The notes under the pieces are model-generated. The model did no database searches. It was not told the DNA's origin and saw nothing but the letters and a program-made list of their open reading frames with translations. A stretch of DNA of 17,001 bases from Gammaproteobacteria bacterium (lineage in GTDB: Bacteria; Pseudomonadota; Gammaproteobacteria; Arenicellales; JAANXG01), in contig JAANXG010000148.1 in the NCBI GenBank assembly GCA_018263405.1, positions 1-17,001 of the forward strand, in the 5' to 3' direction. Positions 6,180 to 15,162 of the stretch are shown here, piece after piece. The translations under genes and the position numbers were made by a program. The stretch's first letter is position 1. Each line of letters opens with the position of its first letter.

Positions 6180-7193
6180 ATGGAGATTGCCAACGCATTG
6201 GCCCTATTCGCCAATTTTGTCCTCGTCCCGGGCACCGCCTACGGCGCCCAGCTGGCGCTGGGAGCGCTCGGGGTCACGCTGATTTTCGGCATTCTGCGCT
6301 TCGCCAATTTTTCCCACGGCGAGTTGATGTCTTTCGGCACCATGGCGGTCATCCTGGCCACTTGGTTCCTCCAGGGGCAGGGTGTGGATATCTCCCCGCT
6401 ACCAACGGCCCTGCTGGCACTACCGGCGGGTATTCTGGTGGCGATAGCCATGTCCCTGGCGACGGACCGGTTCGTGTTCCGGTTCTACCGCCAAAAGCGA
6501 TCCAACCCGATCGTCTTCGCCATCGCTTCGGTGGGCGTGATGTTCGTCTACGCCGGCCTGGTGCGCATCGTCATCGGACCCGACGACCAGAGCTTCGCCG
6601 ACGGTGCGCGCTTCATTATCACGGCATGGGAGTTCGAGGAGATGACCGGTTTGGACGAAGGCATCGCCATCAAGCAGTCTCAGGTTGTGACCCTGGTGGT
6701 CGCCGTCGCCGTGATGACCGCGTTGTTTTGGTTTCTGCAAAAAACCCGCTCCGGAAAGGCCATGCGGGCCTACTCCGACAACGAGGACCTGTCTCTATTG
6801 TCGGGCATCAACCCGGACCGCGTAGTCATGATTGCCTGGATCATTGCGGCGGCACTCGCGACCATCGCCGGCACCCTCTACGGCCTCGACAAGACCTACA
6901 AGCCCTTCATATTTCTCCAGATACTGCTGCCGATATTCGCAGCCACGATTCTCGGCGGAATTGGTCAGCCAATAGGCGCTATTCTGGGCGGCTTCGTGGT
7001 GGCGTACTCGGAAGTCATGGTGACCTATGCTTACAAAAAATTCCTCGCCTATCTCGGCCCGGCGGATTGGGCGCCGGACAGCTTGATACAGTTGTTGTCG
7101 ACGGACTACAAGTTCGCCGTATCGTTCCTCATCCTGGTCGCCGTTTTGTTGATCAGGCCGACGGGTATCATCCGCGGTAAGGTGATTGGGTAA
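6180..7193 (+). CDS. livH: Liv-type ABC transporter permease LivH
   Basis: This is an inner-membrane permease subunit of the importer, 337 residues with about eight or nine hydrophobic segments. Family features include the N-terminal ALGALGVTLIFGILRFANFS followed by HGELMSFG, and the cytoplasmic coupling region KAMRAYSDNEDLSLLSGINP at about 193-212, which should contact the ATPases. ILGGIGQPIGAILGG near the end is also typical. ATG at 6180 follows the livF stop with no gap. Its last codons (GKVIG, then TAA) lie inside a 13-bp tandem repeat; with a single repeat copy the gene would instead have ended at the TGA overlapping the livM ATG. Confidence 0.93.
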   Translation: MEIANALALFANFVLVPGTAYGAQLALGALGVTLIFGILRFANFSHGELMSFGTMAVILATWFLQGQGVDISPLPTALLALPAGILVAIAMSLATDRFVFRFYRQKRSNPIVFAIASVGVMFVYAGLVRIVIGPDDQSFADGARFIITAWEFEEMTGLDEGIAIKQSQVVTLVVAVAVMTALFWFLQKTRSGKAMRAYSDNEDLSLLSGINPDRVVMIAWIIAAALATIAGTLYGLDKTYKPFIFLQILLPIFAATILGGIGQPIGAILGGFVVAYSEVMVTYAYKKFLAYLGPADWAPDSLIQLLSTDYKFAVSFLILVAVLLIRPTGIIRGKVIG

Positions 7194-7214
7194 GGTGATT
7201 GGGTAAGGTGATTG
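7176..7214 (+). repeat. Three perfect tandem copies of a 13-bp unit at the livH/livM junction
   Basis: The unit GGTAAGGTGATTG occurs at 7176-7188, 7189-7201 and 7202-7214 without a mismatch. The first copy and part of the second code for the LivH C-terminus and stop. The third supplies the livM ribosome-binding site (AAGGTGA, 7205-7211) just before the ATG at 7216. Each copy carries the same ribosome-binding motif. Slippage during replication is the likely origin. Confidence 0.97.
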
Positions 7215-7215
7215 T

Positions 7216-8514
7216 ATGACACGAAAAGTGGCTGTCTACTACGCAATAATGGCAGCCCTCCTGGTGGTCGTCGGCTTCTACCAGAGCTGGAATGTCGCCT
7301 TCGGCATTCTGAATCTGTGCCTGATTTCCGCCATCATGGCGCTGGGCGTGAACATGCAGTGGGGATACGCCGGCCTGTTCAACGTCGGGATCATGGGTTT
7401 CACCGCGCTGGGCGGATTGACCGCAGTGCTGGTTTCCATGCCGCCGGTGAGCGAAGCCTGGAAAGCCGGCGGTGGAGGTATAGCGTTGTCGTTTCTGATT
7501 CTTATCGGGACGGTTATCGCCGCCTTGGTCGCGCGCCGGCGGGTCCCAGCCTACCTGAAGCTGCCGGTCACCATTGCGATCATCATCGTGGGATTTATCC
7601 TGATCCGGGTCTTCTATTTACCGGCGGTTGACCGCATCGAGGAGGTGAACCCGGCGCATACCGGATACCTGGGCGGAATGAATCTACCTATCGTGATCTC
7701 CTGGGCCGCGGGCGGTCTCGTCGCCGCCGGCGCCGCCTGGTTTATCGGCAAGATCGCATTGGGGCTGCGGGCGGACTACCTGGCCATCGCCACTTTGGGC
7801 ATCTCCGAGATCATCATCGCCATCATCAAATACGAGGAATGGCTCACCCGCGGTGTCAAGAACGTCACCGGCCTGCCGCGGCCGGTTCCCTATGAAGTGG
7901 AGCTTGTCGAGACCGAATGGTTTGTCAGCCTTGCCAACTGGTTCGGCGCCGCGGATCTTGCGGATACGGCGAGCCTGTTTGTGAAAGTCTGCTACGCGGC
8001 ATTGTTCGTGGTCGTTCTGGGTATCATCATGTGGTTCGCGGAACGGGCCCTGAAATCCCCGTGGGGGCGCATGATGCGAGCCATCCGCGACAACCGTGAT
8101 GCCGCCAGCGCCATGGGCAAGGATGTCACCTGGCGGCACTTGCAGGTATTCATCCTCGGCTGCGCGACCTGCGGCATCGCCGGAGCAATGATGACCACCC
8201 TGGACGGCCAGCTTACGCCGACCTCTTATATCCCCTTGCGCTATACGTTCCTCATCTGGGTGATGGTCATACTCGGTGGATCGGGCAATAACTGGGGTGC
8301 CGTGCTGGGTGGATTCGTGATCTGGTTCCTGTGGATCGAAGCCGCGCCATTCGGACAATGGTTTATGCAAACCATCACGCTGCCCATGGACGAGGACAAC
8401 TGGCTCAAGCAGCATTTGATCAACGGCGCCGCATACACCCGGTTTCTTTTGATGGGGACGATACTGTTGGCGGTGATGCGTTTCGCGCCCAGGGGGGTGA
8501 TCCCGGAAAGGTAG
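7216..8514 (+). CDS. livM: Liv-type ABC transporter permease LivM
   Basis: This is the second inner-membrane permease, 432 residues, near the length of E. coli LivM (425). It has many hydrophobic segments, the conserved stretch ADYLAIATLGISEIIIAIIK at about 185-204, followed by KNVTGLPRP (family: TGGPNG or TGLPRP), and the coupling region MRAIRDNRDAASAMGKDVTW near 289-308. The ATG at 7216 has the Shine-Dalgarno AAGGTGA five bases upstream, inside the third tandem repeat copy. With LivH it forms the membrane channel driven by LivG and LivF and fed by the binding protein at 3208. It ends 20 bases before the stop of the convergent permease gene, and no terminator hairpin is visible between them. 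Confidence 0.93.
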   Translation: MTRKVAVYYAIMAALLVVVGFYQSWNVAFGILNLCLISAIMALGVNMQWGYAGLFNVGIMGFTALGGLTAVLVSMPPVSEAWKAGGGGIALSFLILIGTVIAALVARRRVPAYLKLPVTIAIIIVGFILIRVFYLPAVDRIEEVNPAHTGYLGGMNLPIVISWAAGGLVAAGAAWFIGKIALGLRADYLAIATLGISEIIIAIIKYEEWLTRGVKNVTGLPRPVPYEVELVETEWFVSLANWFGAADLADTASLFVKVCYAALFVVVLGIIMWFAERALKSPWGRMMRAIRDNRDAASAMGKDVTWRHLQVFILGCATCGIAGAMMTTLDGQLTPTSYIPLRYTFLIWVMVILGGSGNNWGAVLGGFVIWFLWIEAAPFGQWFMQTITLPMDEDNWLKQHLINGAAYTRFLLMGTILLAVMRFAPRGVIPER

Positions 8515-8534
8515 GCGCGGAGTGCCCGTCCGGC

Positions 8535-10385
8535 TCAATAAAACAATGCGAGCATGGCGATGATAACAATCAGATAGAGCACCGTCATGGCCGATCCGGC
8601 CCGCAAAAAGTCGGCCACCCGGTAACCACCGGGGCCGAGTATCAAGGCGTTTACTTGATGCGTCGGGATCAAGAACGAGTTCGAGGTGGCCAGTCCGACG
8701 GTCAATGCAAACACAGCCGGGTCGCCACCGGCCCTCACCGCGATATTCACCGCCAAAGGCACCAATAGGACCGTCGCGCCGACGTTGGAGACCACCAACG
8801 TGAAACCCGTAGCCAGAATCGCCAAGCACAACTGGAGGACCCATACGGGCATGCCTTGCAGCATCGCCAGCGTTTCATTGGCCATCCAGGCAGCAGCCCC
8901 GCTCTCCTCTACCGCAATGCCGAGCGGGATCAGGCTGGCCAAGAGGAAAACCGACTGCCAGCTTATCGCCCGATACGCTTCTTCGATGCGCAAAACGCCG
9001 AAAACAATCATCCCGACGGCGCCGCTCATCAACGCCACGGATAAGCGAACATCGGTCAAAATAATAAGCATAATGGAAAAACCAAAGCACAGCGCGGCGA
9101 CCCGTAGCTTGCCGGGTCGGTACGTTTCCCTGGGAAAATCGGTGACAACGGCAAAATTTGAATCGTTCGCCAACAAGGTGAGATCCTCCCATCTGCTGTG
9201 GAGTATCAGCGTGTCGCCCGCCTGGAACCGGATGTTGGGCATGTCCGTGTCCAGAACCTCCTTGACCCGGTAAATGGCAAGAATCTTGGCCCCGTATTTC
9301 CTCCGGAATTGCACTTCCCCGAGCGTTTTGTTGACCAGTTCGGAATCCGGCGGAATGACGACTTCAGCGATACCGGCGCTGGTGACGCTCAGGTATTCGG
9401 AAAACGATTCGATCTCCGGTTTCAGCACCAGGCCGTGCCGGTCGGCATACAATTCCACTTCTTTCCTCGATCCCATGATCGCCAGCTCCGAACCAGACCG
9501 GATCCAGGTATCGCGGCCCGGCACAAGATGCACTTCCTTGCCCGTGCGGACCGCCAGAATCCAGCCCGCTCTGCCGCGCTCCTCGACGTCGCGAAGCTGC
9601 ACGTCGACCAGATCACTGTCCGGCGTAACACGCAGTTCGTAGATCTGACCCGCGATCCCGTAGAGATCGTGGAAGTGCTGCAGGTTGTCGGCCCCCGCCA
9701 CTTTTTCCTTGGTGCGTGGCAGCATGAAACGACCACTCACGGCGAAGTAGGCGACGCCCACCGCGACCAACACAACCCCCACGGGGGTTACGGCAAAAAG
9801 ATGAAACGCCTCCATCGGCGCCACGTCCGCGGGCAGCGTACGATTGGAGGTGAGGATCAGATCATTGAGCAGTATCAGGGGACTGGAACCGACCATCGTA
9901 ACAGTGCCGCCAAGAATGGCGCCGAACCCCATGGGCATCAACAGGCGGGACAACGGAATTTGGGTCCGTCTCGAAATACGTGTGACCACCGGCAGAAACA
10001 GCGCAGCGGCGGCGACGTTTTGCATGAAGCTCGAAACCCCCGCCACCGCCACCGAGACCGTCGGGATGATCTTCTGCTCGGTGCGCCCGGCATAGCGCAG
10101 GATTTTGGCGGCAACCTTACTCATAACGCCTGTCTTGTCGAGACCTGCACCAATGATCATTACCGCGATGATAGAGATCACGGCGTTACTGGCGAACCCG
10201 TCGAACAATTCGTTCTGATCGATCAGCCCTTCATAGCCGGGCACCTGGGCGCTCAACCCCAGAATGACCAGAATGAAAATCGCCGCGACATCCACACGGA
10301 AAATTTCAAACGCGAACAGAAAAACCGTCAGCCCGAGAATCGCGAAAACCGCGATCATCTCGTTGGTCAATTCAATATTTTCCAA
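8535..10385 (-). CDS. SLC13/DASS-type anion permease with two RCK_C (TrkA_C) domains
   Basis: This is a 616-residue membrane protein of the divalent anion:sodium symporter superfamily. Two membrane halves (about 10-220 and 425-616) flank a soluble region with two RCK_C-like domains (about 250-320 and 335-405; ELRVTPDSDLVDVQL, then EVVIPPDSELVNKTLGEVQF). Each half has a re-entrant-loop motif: SSFMQNVAAAALFLP (118-132) and VSNVGATVLLVP (532-543), the SNT-like anion/Na+ sites. AILGGTVTMVGSSP (156-169) is also typical. Substrate is unknown; relatives carry sulfate, dicarboxylates or other anions. The start is a TTG at 10385 with GGAG five bases upstream; an ATG at 10358 is the alternative. The upstream sequence runs into an adapter-like stretch at 10433-10418, so the true 5' context is uncertain. 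Confidence 0.85.
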   Translation of the reverse strand: MENIELTNEMIAVFAILGLTVFLFAFEIFRVDVAAIFILVILGLSAQVPGYEGLIDQNELFDGFASNAVISIIAVMIIGAGLDKTGVMSKVAAKILRYAGRTEQKIIPTVSVAVAGVSSFMQNVAAAALFLPVVTRISRRTQIPLSRLLMPMGFGAILGGTVTMVGSSPLILLNDLILTSNRTLPADVAPMEAFHLFAVTPVGVVLVAVGVAYFAVSGRFMLPRTKEKVAGADNLQHFHDLYGIAGQIYELRVTPDSDLVDVQLRDVEERGRAGWILAVRTGKEVHLVPGRDTWIRSGSELAIMGSRKEVELYADRHGLVLKPEIESFSEYLSVTSAGIAEVVIPPDSELVNKTLGEVQFRRKYGAKILAIYRVKEVLDTDMPNIRFQAGDTLILHSRWEDLTLLANDSNFAVVTDFPRETYRPGKLRVAALCFGFSIMLIILTDVRLSVALMSGAVGMIVFGVLRIEEAYRAISWQSVFLLASLIPLGIAVEESGAAAWMANETLAMLQGMPVWVLQLCLAILATGFTLVVSNVGATVLLVPLAVNIAVRAGGDPAVFALTVGLATSNSFLIPTHQVNALILGPGGYRVADFLRAGSAMTVLYLIVIIAMLALFY

Positions 10386-10417
10386 TGTCGCTCCGGGCCG
10401 TGCCGGTGAGTGGGTTC

Positions 10418-10433
10418 TGTGCTCTTCCGATCT
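10418..10433. other. Illumina adapter-identical sequence, probable assembly junction
   Basis: The minus strand reads AGATCGGAAGAGCACA, exactly the first 16 bases of the TruSeq read-1 adapter. The match then stops (GAAC instead of CGTC). It begins three bases after the ilvD stop codon. A 16-base match is not expected by chance in 17 kb. It most likely marks an untrimmed read end used to join two contigs, so the link between 10417 and 10434 is suspect. Confidence 0.85.
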
Positions 10434-10434
10434 C

Positions 10435-12117
10435 TCACTCGTCGGTCACGCAACCATGCGATGCGTCCTGGACATTCCTGATATATTTAAAAAGCGTTCC
10501 TCGAGTGGCTTTATAGGACGGCATCACCCATGCTGACCGCCGTTCGGCCAGTTCGGGATCCGACAGGTCCACGGACAATAGCTTCCGGGTGGCGTCAATC
10601 GTAACCCGGTCGCCGTCACGGAGCAGGCTGATCGGACCGCCTTCCTGGGCTTCGGGTACGACGTGGCCGATAATGAAACCATGGGAGCCTCCGGAAAACC
10701 GGCCGTCGGTGATCAGCGCCACATCGTTACCGAGTCCCGCTCCCACGATGGCGGAAGTCGGTGTCAGCATCTCCGGCATACCGGGACCGCCTTTCGGGCC
10801 TTCGTAGCGAATCACGACCACATCGCCTTTTCGTATGCCGCCTTTTTCCAGCGAGGTGAGCATATCTTCCTCGGAGTCGAACACCCGAGCCGGACCCTTA
10901 AATACTTCTCCCTCCTTGCCCGTGATCTTCGCCACGGCGCCGCCGGGGGCCAGGTTGCCCCGGAGTATTTGAATATGACCCCTCGGCCTAATGGGATCTT
11001 CCAGGGAATGGATGACTTGCTGGCCCTCACCGAGGCCTGGCAGTTCGCTCAGATTTTCCGCGATGGTCCTGCCGGTCACCGTCAGACAGCCGCCATTCAA
11101 GAAACCCGCTTCCAGCAAATATTTCATGACCGCCGGTGTACCACCGACATCATGCACATCCTCCATCACGTATTTACCGCTGGGCTTGAGGTCGGCAAGA
11201 AAAGGTACGCCGTTACTGACATGTTGAAAGTCATCCAGTGTCAGTTCCACGCTAACCGAACGGGCCATGGCAATCAGGTGAAGCACGGCATTGGTGGACC
11301 CACCCAAGGCGGAAACAATGACCATGGCATTTCCAAACGCCTCCCGGGTCATGATGTCAGTGGGTTTTGTATCCAGCTCCATGAGCTGGCGCACGACAGC
11401 CCCTGCCGCCTTGCATTCATCTATCTTGTTGGGGTGCAGCGCCGGCGTGGACGAACTGTAAGGTAACGACATACCCATGGCTTCGATGGCACTGGCCATG
11501 GTATTGGCGGTGTACATCCCGCCGCAGGCTCCGGCGCCCGGACAGGCACGACGCACTATATGTTGTCTCTGGTCGTCGTCGATGGCCTGGGCAAGGTACT
11601 GCCCGTAGCTTTGGAACGCCGAGATGATGTCCAGGGTCTGGTCGTTCCAGTGGCCTGCCTTGATCGTGCCGCCGTACACCATCAACCCCGGGCGGTTCAA
11701 GCGACCGAGGGCCATCACGCACCCCGGCATATTCTTGTCGCAACCAGGAATCGCGATGACGCTGTCGTACCACTGGCCGGAAACCACTGTCTCGATGGAA
11801 TCCGCGATCAGATCCCGGGACTGCAGGGAGTAGCTCATGCCCTCCGTCCCCATGGAAATACCATCCGATACGCCTATGGTGTTGAAGCGCATCCCCACCA
11901 GATTCGCATCCGTGACACCTTCCTTTACATAGGCTGCCAGGTCATTGAGATGCATGTTGCAGGTATTGCCTTCCCACCACATGCTCGCGATACCAACTTG
12001 AGCCTTGTCCATGTCGGATTCGCTCAAGCCGGCGCCATAGAGCATAGCCTGGGACGCGCCCTGGGAGCGGGGTTGCGTCACTCTGGAACTAATCTTATTA
12101 AGCGCTTTTTCAGACAT
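10435..12117 (-). CDS. ilvD: Dihydroxy-acid dehydratase
   Basis: This enzyme dehydrates 2,3-dihydroxy-isovalerate and 2,3-dihydroxy-3-methylvalerate to the keto acids that become valine, leucine and isoleucine. The ATG at 12117 gives 560 residues, the normal size, with Shine-Dalgarno GAGGT eight bases upstream; longer readings run into the DUF4340 gene. Iron-sulfur cysteines are in NTCNMH (Cys53), PGCDKNMPG (Cys126) and CPGAGACGGMYTANTM (Cys192/198), the 2Fe-2S pattern of this branch. VSDGISMG (83-90) holds a metal-binding Asp. GRFSGGSHGFIIGHVVPEAQ lies near the C-terminus, and the protein ends in GCVTDE, a normal end for this type. It follows the DUF4340 gene by 47 bases. The adapter-like sequence begins three bases after its stop. 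Confidence 0.96.
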   Translation of the reverse strand: MSEKALNKISSRVTQPRSQGASQAMLYGAGLSESDMDKAQVGIASMWWEGNTCNMHLNDLAAYVKEGVTDANLVGMRFNTIGVSDGISMGTEGMSYSLQSRDLIADSIETVVSGQWYDSVIAIPGCDKNMPGCVMALGRLNRPGLMVYGGTIKAGHWNDQTLDIISAFQSYGQYLAQAIDDDQRQHIVRRACPGAGACGGMYTANTMASAIEAMGMSLPYSSSTPALHPNKIDECKAAGAVVRQLMELDTKPTDIMTREAFGNAMVIVSALGGSTNAVLHLIAMARSVSVELTLDDFQHVSNGVPFLADLKPSGKYVMEDVHDVGGTPAVMKYLLEAGFLNGGCLTVTGRTIAENLSELPGLGEGQQVIHSLEDPIRPRGHIQILRGNLAPGGAVAKITGKEGEVFKGPARVFDSEEDMLTSLEKGGIRKGDVVVIRYEGPKGGPGMPEMLTPTSAIVGAGLGNDVALITDGRFSGGSHGFIIGHVVPEAQEGGPISLLRDGDRVTIDATRKLLSVDLSDPELAERRSAWVMPSYKATRGTLFKYIRNVQDASHGCVTDE

Positions 12118-12164
12118 GGTATTCGACCTCGTTTCTTTATGCTTACTTGCAGTCATGGTGACGG

Positions 12165-13241
12165 TTATTTCGCGCCGGATTCTTCCGCAGACTCGATCAG
12201 ATCCGAACGGCGTACCGTGAGAGCATCCACGGAGTACCGCGGTACGACGAACAAGCGATTTCGCCACCGCTTGTTCAATTTCCTGGCGAGGTTTTCGGCG
12301 TCAATGTCGCCGCCCTCGCTGCCGCCGCCAGCCCGATCATACTCCGGCTCATAGCTCGCATTGAGCCTCACGCCGTAGTCCGAGCCGGTTCGGCTGAATC
12401 GGGCTACGACGCGCAGTCCGTCGAAGGTCAGGGCATCCACGGTAACAATCGCCGGGTTCTCCCCGGCGGCATTCGCCGCATCAACGTCCTGGAGCGACAA
12501 CCCTTGAAAAGTATCCGCAATAGTATTGACCGAATACTGGTTGTCGATTTCCTCTTCCCCGGATAATTCCGCAAGCTGAAAGTCCGCTTGTTCCCTTGAG
12601 TCGCGATAGATTATCACTCTCTCGCCGCCGGCATGGATTACACGAACCGATTGAATATCCGTTTTCTCGATGCCCGGCAGCAGTTTCCGTTCCAACCATT
12701 TACCGAGGTCTTTAACCACGGGCGGCAACGCCCCCTCTACCAGCCAGGACCGCGGTTCGCCCGTTTTCCGAACGAAGTAGCGGGAGCGGCCGGACGCTAC
12801 GAAATCATGAGTCTTGCCCAGCAGAATGCTGGTTAATTTTTCGCCGTCACCGTTCAGCAGAGCGATCTGAACCGCCTTGGAGTCCGGCTTTTCCACACTG
12901 GATAATTCAAGTCGGCCGAACCTTTCCGGTTGGCGCGTTTTTTTCTCCAGGCGCTGCAATCGGCTAATGCCCAGCACCAGCTGTCGGATCCTCGCGGTAT
13001 TGGCGGGGTAATCATCTTTGCTTCGCGCGACCCACCCGTCTTCGGTGCGCTCAAGGCGCAATAACTCGTCCGCCGTCCGAAGCACCACGGCCTGAACAGT
13101 GTCGACTTTCCGGTCCAGTCCCGGGACATACAATCCGTGAGTCAGCGTCGACTCATCGGGACGTTGCTGGGAAAGCACAGCGGCCACCGTCATCACAACG
13201 GCGACACCCAGCAATATATAAAACGAACGTTTACTTCCCAT
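12165..13241 (-). CDS. DUF4340 protein of a Gld-like ABC system
   Basis: This is a 358-residue protein with one N-terminal membrane segment (residues about 6-24, SFYILLGVAVVMTVAAVLS) and a large part predicted outside the cytoplasm, rich in beta-strand-like segments. DELLRLERTEDGWVARSKDD and the later EVRVV-type repeats fit the DUF4340 family. DUF4340 genes regularly follow the GldG-like gene of gliding-type ABC transporters, and here it starts 15 bases after that gene. No enzyme motif is visible, and its function is unknown; a periplasm-facing partner of the ABC complex is the likeliest role. No strong Shine-Dalgarno precedes the ATG. Confidence 0.75.
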   Translation of the reverse strand: MGSKRSFYILLGVAVVMTVAAVLSQQRPDESTLTHGLYVPGLDRKVDTVQAVVLRTADELLRLERTEDGWVARSKDDYPANTARIRQLVLGISRLQRLEKKTRQPERFGRLELSSVEKPDSKAVQIALLNGDGEKLTSILLGKTHDFVASGRSRYFVRKTGEPRSWLVEGALPPVVKDLGKWLERKLLPGIEKTDIQSVRVIHAGGERVIIYRDSREQADFQLAELSGEEEIDNQYSVNTIADTFQGLSLQDVDAANAAGENPAIVTVDALTFDGLRVVARFSRTGSDYGVRLNASYEPEYDRAGGGSEGGDIDAENLARKLNKRWRNRLFVVPRYSVDALTVRRSDLIESAEESGAK

Positions 13242-13256
13242 TATTAGCGCGGCGCG

Positions 13257-15152
13257 CTATCGCTTATGGCGGCGAGCGCGTTGTACGCGAACCGTCGTTG
13301 CGCCCGTAACGATCAAAAGCGGAAGCAAACCGATGTTAATAAACTTCAACCACCCCTCGAGAGCATCGATATCCTTACGCAGTTGATGCTGCACTTTACG
13401 CAGTTCCTTCCTGATTCGGATTTTTTCATCGCGAAATTGCATAATCTCCTGCTGTTGTTCCTCGCTCAGCATCAATTGATCCTGTTCATTGCGCTTGCCC
13501 TGTTCCAGCTCGAGCAGGGCCTGTTCGGTCTGTTCGAGCCGGTCGAGCAGCTCCTGCTCCTTCTGACGGTACTTCAGTTCCGCACTCTGTCGAATCTCGG
13601 CAGTTTTAATGAAAGGCCGGCTGAACTGTCCCCGGCTGCGGACACTGATCAAGTCATTGCCGCCGGTAAGGTTTTCGAGGGCGTTAATGACAAAGTCGGC
13701 GTTGGACGCACTTGGAACCACAATCTGGTTGCCGAGCAAGTTTTGCCGCTGGGCCCAGAAACGTTCGTGGAGCATGTCGACGTCCGCCACAACAATCACG
13801 TTAATATCCTGCGCGGCTTCAACGTGCCGCGGATTCCGAGTGAATGAACTCGTTTCGTCACGAGACTCGGCATTAGCGTCCGAGGACGGTTCGCGGGGCT
13901 CGGGAGGCCCGGCCGGAAACGCGGTGTCGGCGGGTCCGGAAATGCGGGCCGCCAAGGTCAAGCGCCTGGAACCCGGTTCATACGCTTCGATTATGGCGGT
14001 GGGCGACGCTGCGCCTATAACGAGCGACGCGTCGATTCGATCCGCCTGGCTGCTGGACTGAATCAGCGGTGTGAAATCGGTCTGAGCATCTTCACGCTTT
14101 TCCAGCACTCCGGCCGTGGCCAGAAAAACGTTGCCGAGATTGGCGGTAACCACATCGTCACCATTGAAATATGAAGGCTGCACGTTCAACCACACAGGAA
14201 ACTCGCCAATGACCACGCGCTGTTCCTGCCGATACCGGACGCGTTCGGCGAACCGCATGTCCGCGGCGACTTCATCGTCGACCAACTCCACACCCCACGT
14301 GGCCAATAATGGCGTCAGGTCCGATCGGCTCTGCGTTGCCCCGCGGCCCCTCGCCTCAGCCTCCATGTACGGATCGACAAACACCAATGCACGTCCACCG
14401 GAAAGAACGAACTGATCCATGGCATACATCATACCGTCGCTCAGTTCACCGGGATGGACAACCATCAAAATATCCACACTATCCGGGATCCGGCTCTCGT
14501 CAGAGTCGATATTTTCAACCACAAACAATTGTTCGATTTGGTCGACAATAAGCCAGGATCGCCGGCCCCGTTGTCCCATGCGTAAGGACGCTTTCAACGG
14601 GAGCGGCGAGACCAAGCCCACGACCGGTGGTTCAGTCTGGGTCAGTTGGTGGATTAATCGTGTGAGATCGTATTCCAGAAGTTTCTCCCGATCGGGTGAA
14701 AAGAAGGGCACCGCTTCTGTATCGTCCACACTGTTGGTACCCACCAGCCCGAAATACAAAGGATCGCCGCTGTCGTTTACCGGTATCGAACGCAACCCGT
14801 AACGCTGCGCGAGATCCTCCTCTTCAGAGAACGGTTCGGGATCGATGACTTTGAGGTTGATCCGGCCGTGGGCCTGGCGTTCGTACTCGCGCAATAAATC
14901 CTCGACACGCTGCGCATAAGAGGCGATTGCGGGGACATTGGTAGCGACTTCCCGGGAAAGGAAAAAGCGCAGTGTTATCGGTTCCTGCAAATCCGTGAGG
15001 ATGTTGCGGGTGCCGTCGGCCAAGGTGTAAAGCTTGTTTTCCGTCAAATCGATGCGCCACTGGTTCAGTGCCGCATTACTGAATATATTGACCGCGAAAA
15101 ACAATACGAGCGCAATTAGCAGGCTGCCGATCGACAATCGGTTCTTCGTCAT
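13257..15152 (-). CDS. GldG-like ABC transporter auxiliary protein
   Basis: This is a 631-residue protein of the GldG / ABC_transp_aux type. It has an N-terminal membrane segment (about 7-26), then a long extracytoplasmic region beginning RIDLTENKLYTLADGTRNIL, the usual GldG opening, with IDPEPFSEEEDLAQRYGLRS at about 107-126. A glutamine/glutamate-rich coiled coil covers about 520-595, and a second membrane segment about 600-620 precedes a basic tail. A low-complexity Pro/Ser/Glu stretch lies near 420-445. The ATG at 15152 is chosen because a perfect Shine-Dalgarno GAGGTGA lies five bases upstream; the GTG at 15161 falls within that site. Such proteins accompany a GldA ATPase and GldF permease; their substrate outside gliding bacteria is unknown. 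Confidence 0.82.
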   Translation of the reverse strand: MTKNRLSIGSLLIALVLFFAVNIFSNAALNQWRIDLTENKLYTLADGTRNILTDLQEPITLRFFLSREVATNVPAIASYAQRVEDLLREYERQAHGRINLKVIDPEPFSEEEDLAQRYGLRSIPVNDSGDPLYFGLVGTNSVDDTEAVPFFSPDREKLLEYDLTRLIHQLTQTEPPVVGLVSPLPLKASLRMGQRGRRSWLIVDQIEQLFVVENIDSDESRIPDSVDILMVVHPGELSDGMMYAMDQFVLSGGRALVFVDPYMEAEARGRGATQSRSDLTPLLATWGVELVDDEVAADMRFAERVRYRQEQRVVIGEFPVWLNVQPSYFNGDDVVTANLGNVFLATAGVLEKREDAQTDFTPLIQSSSQADRIDASLVIGAASPTAIIEAYEPGSRRLTLAARISGPADTAFPAGPPEPREPSSDANAESRDETSSFTRNPRHVEAAQDINVIVVADVDMLHERFWAQRQNLLGNQIVVPSASNADFVINALENLTGGNDLISVRSRGQFSRPFIKTAEIRQSAELKYRQKEQELLDRLEQTEQALLELEQGKRNEQDQLMLSEEQQQEIMQFRDEKIRIRKELRKVQHQLRKDIDALEGWLKFINIGLLPLLIVTGATTVRVQRARRHKR

Positions 15153-15162
15153 CTTTATCACC

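Noticed and set aside
7684..8844. 386-codon minus-strand open frame across livM and the SLC13 gene end
   Set aside because: Overlaps two well-supported genes and has the low-complexity Gly/Arg/His/Asp composition of an antisense shadow.
9198..10409. 403-codon plus-strand open frame opposite the SLC13 gene
   Set aside because: Composition is rich in His, Arg, Gln and Asn with no domain; the minus-strand membrane protein has unmistakable family motifs.
12118..12267. Extended ilvD start upstream of 12117
   Set aside because: The extension overlaps the DUF4340 gene, lacks a ribosome-binding site and is not part of the conserved ilvD N-terminus; 12117 has GAGGT at good distance.
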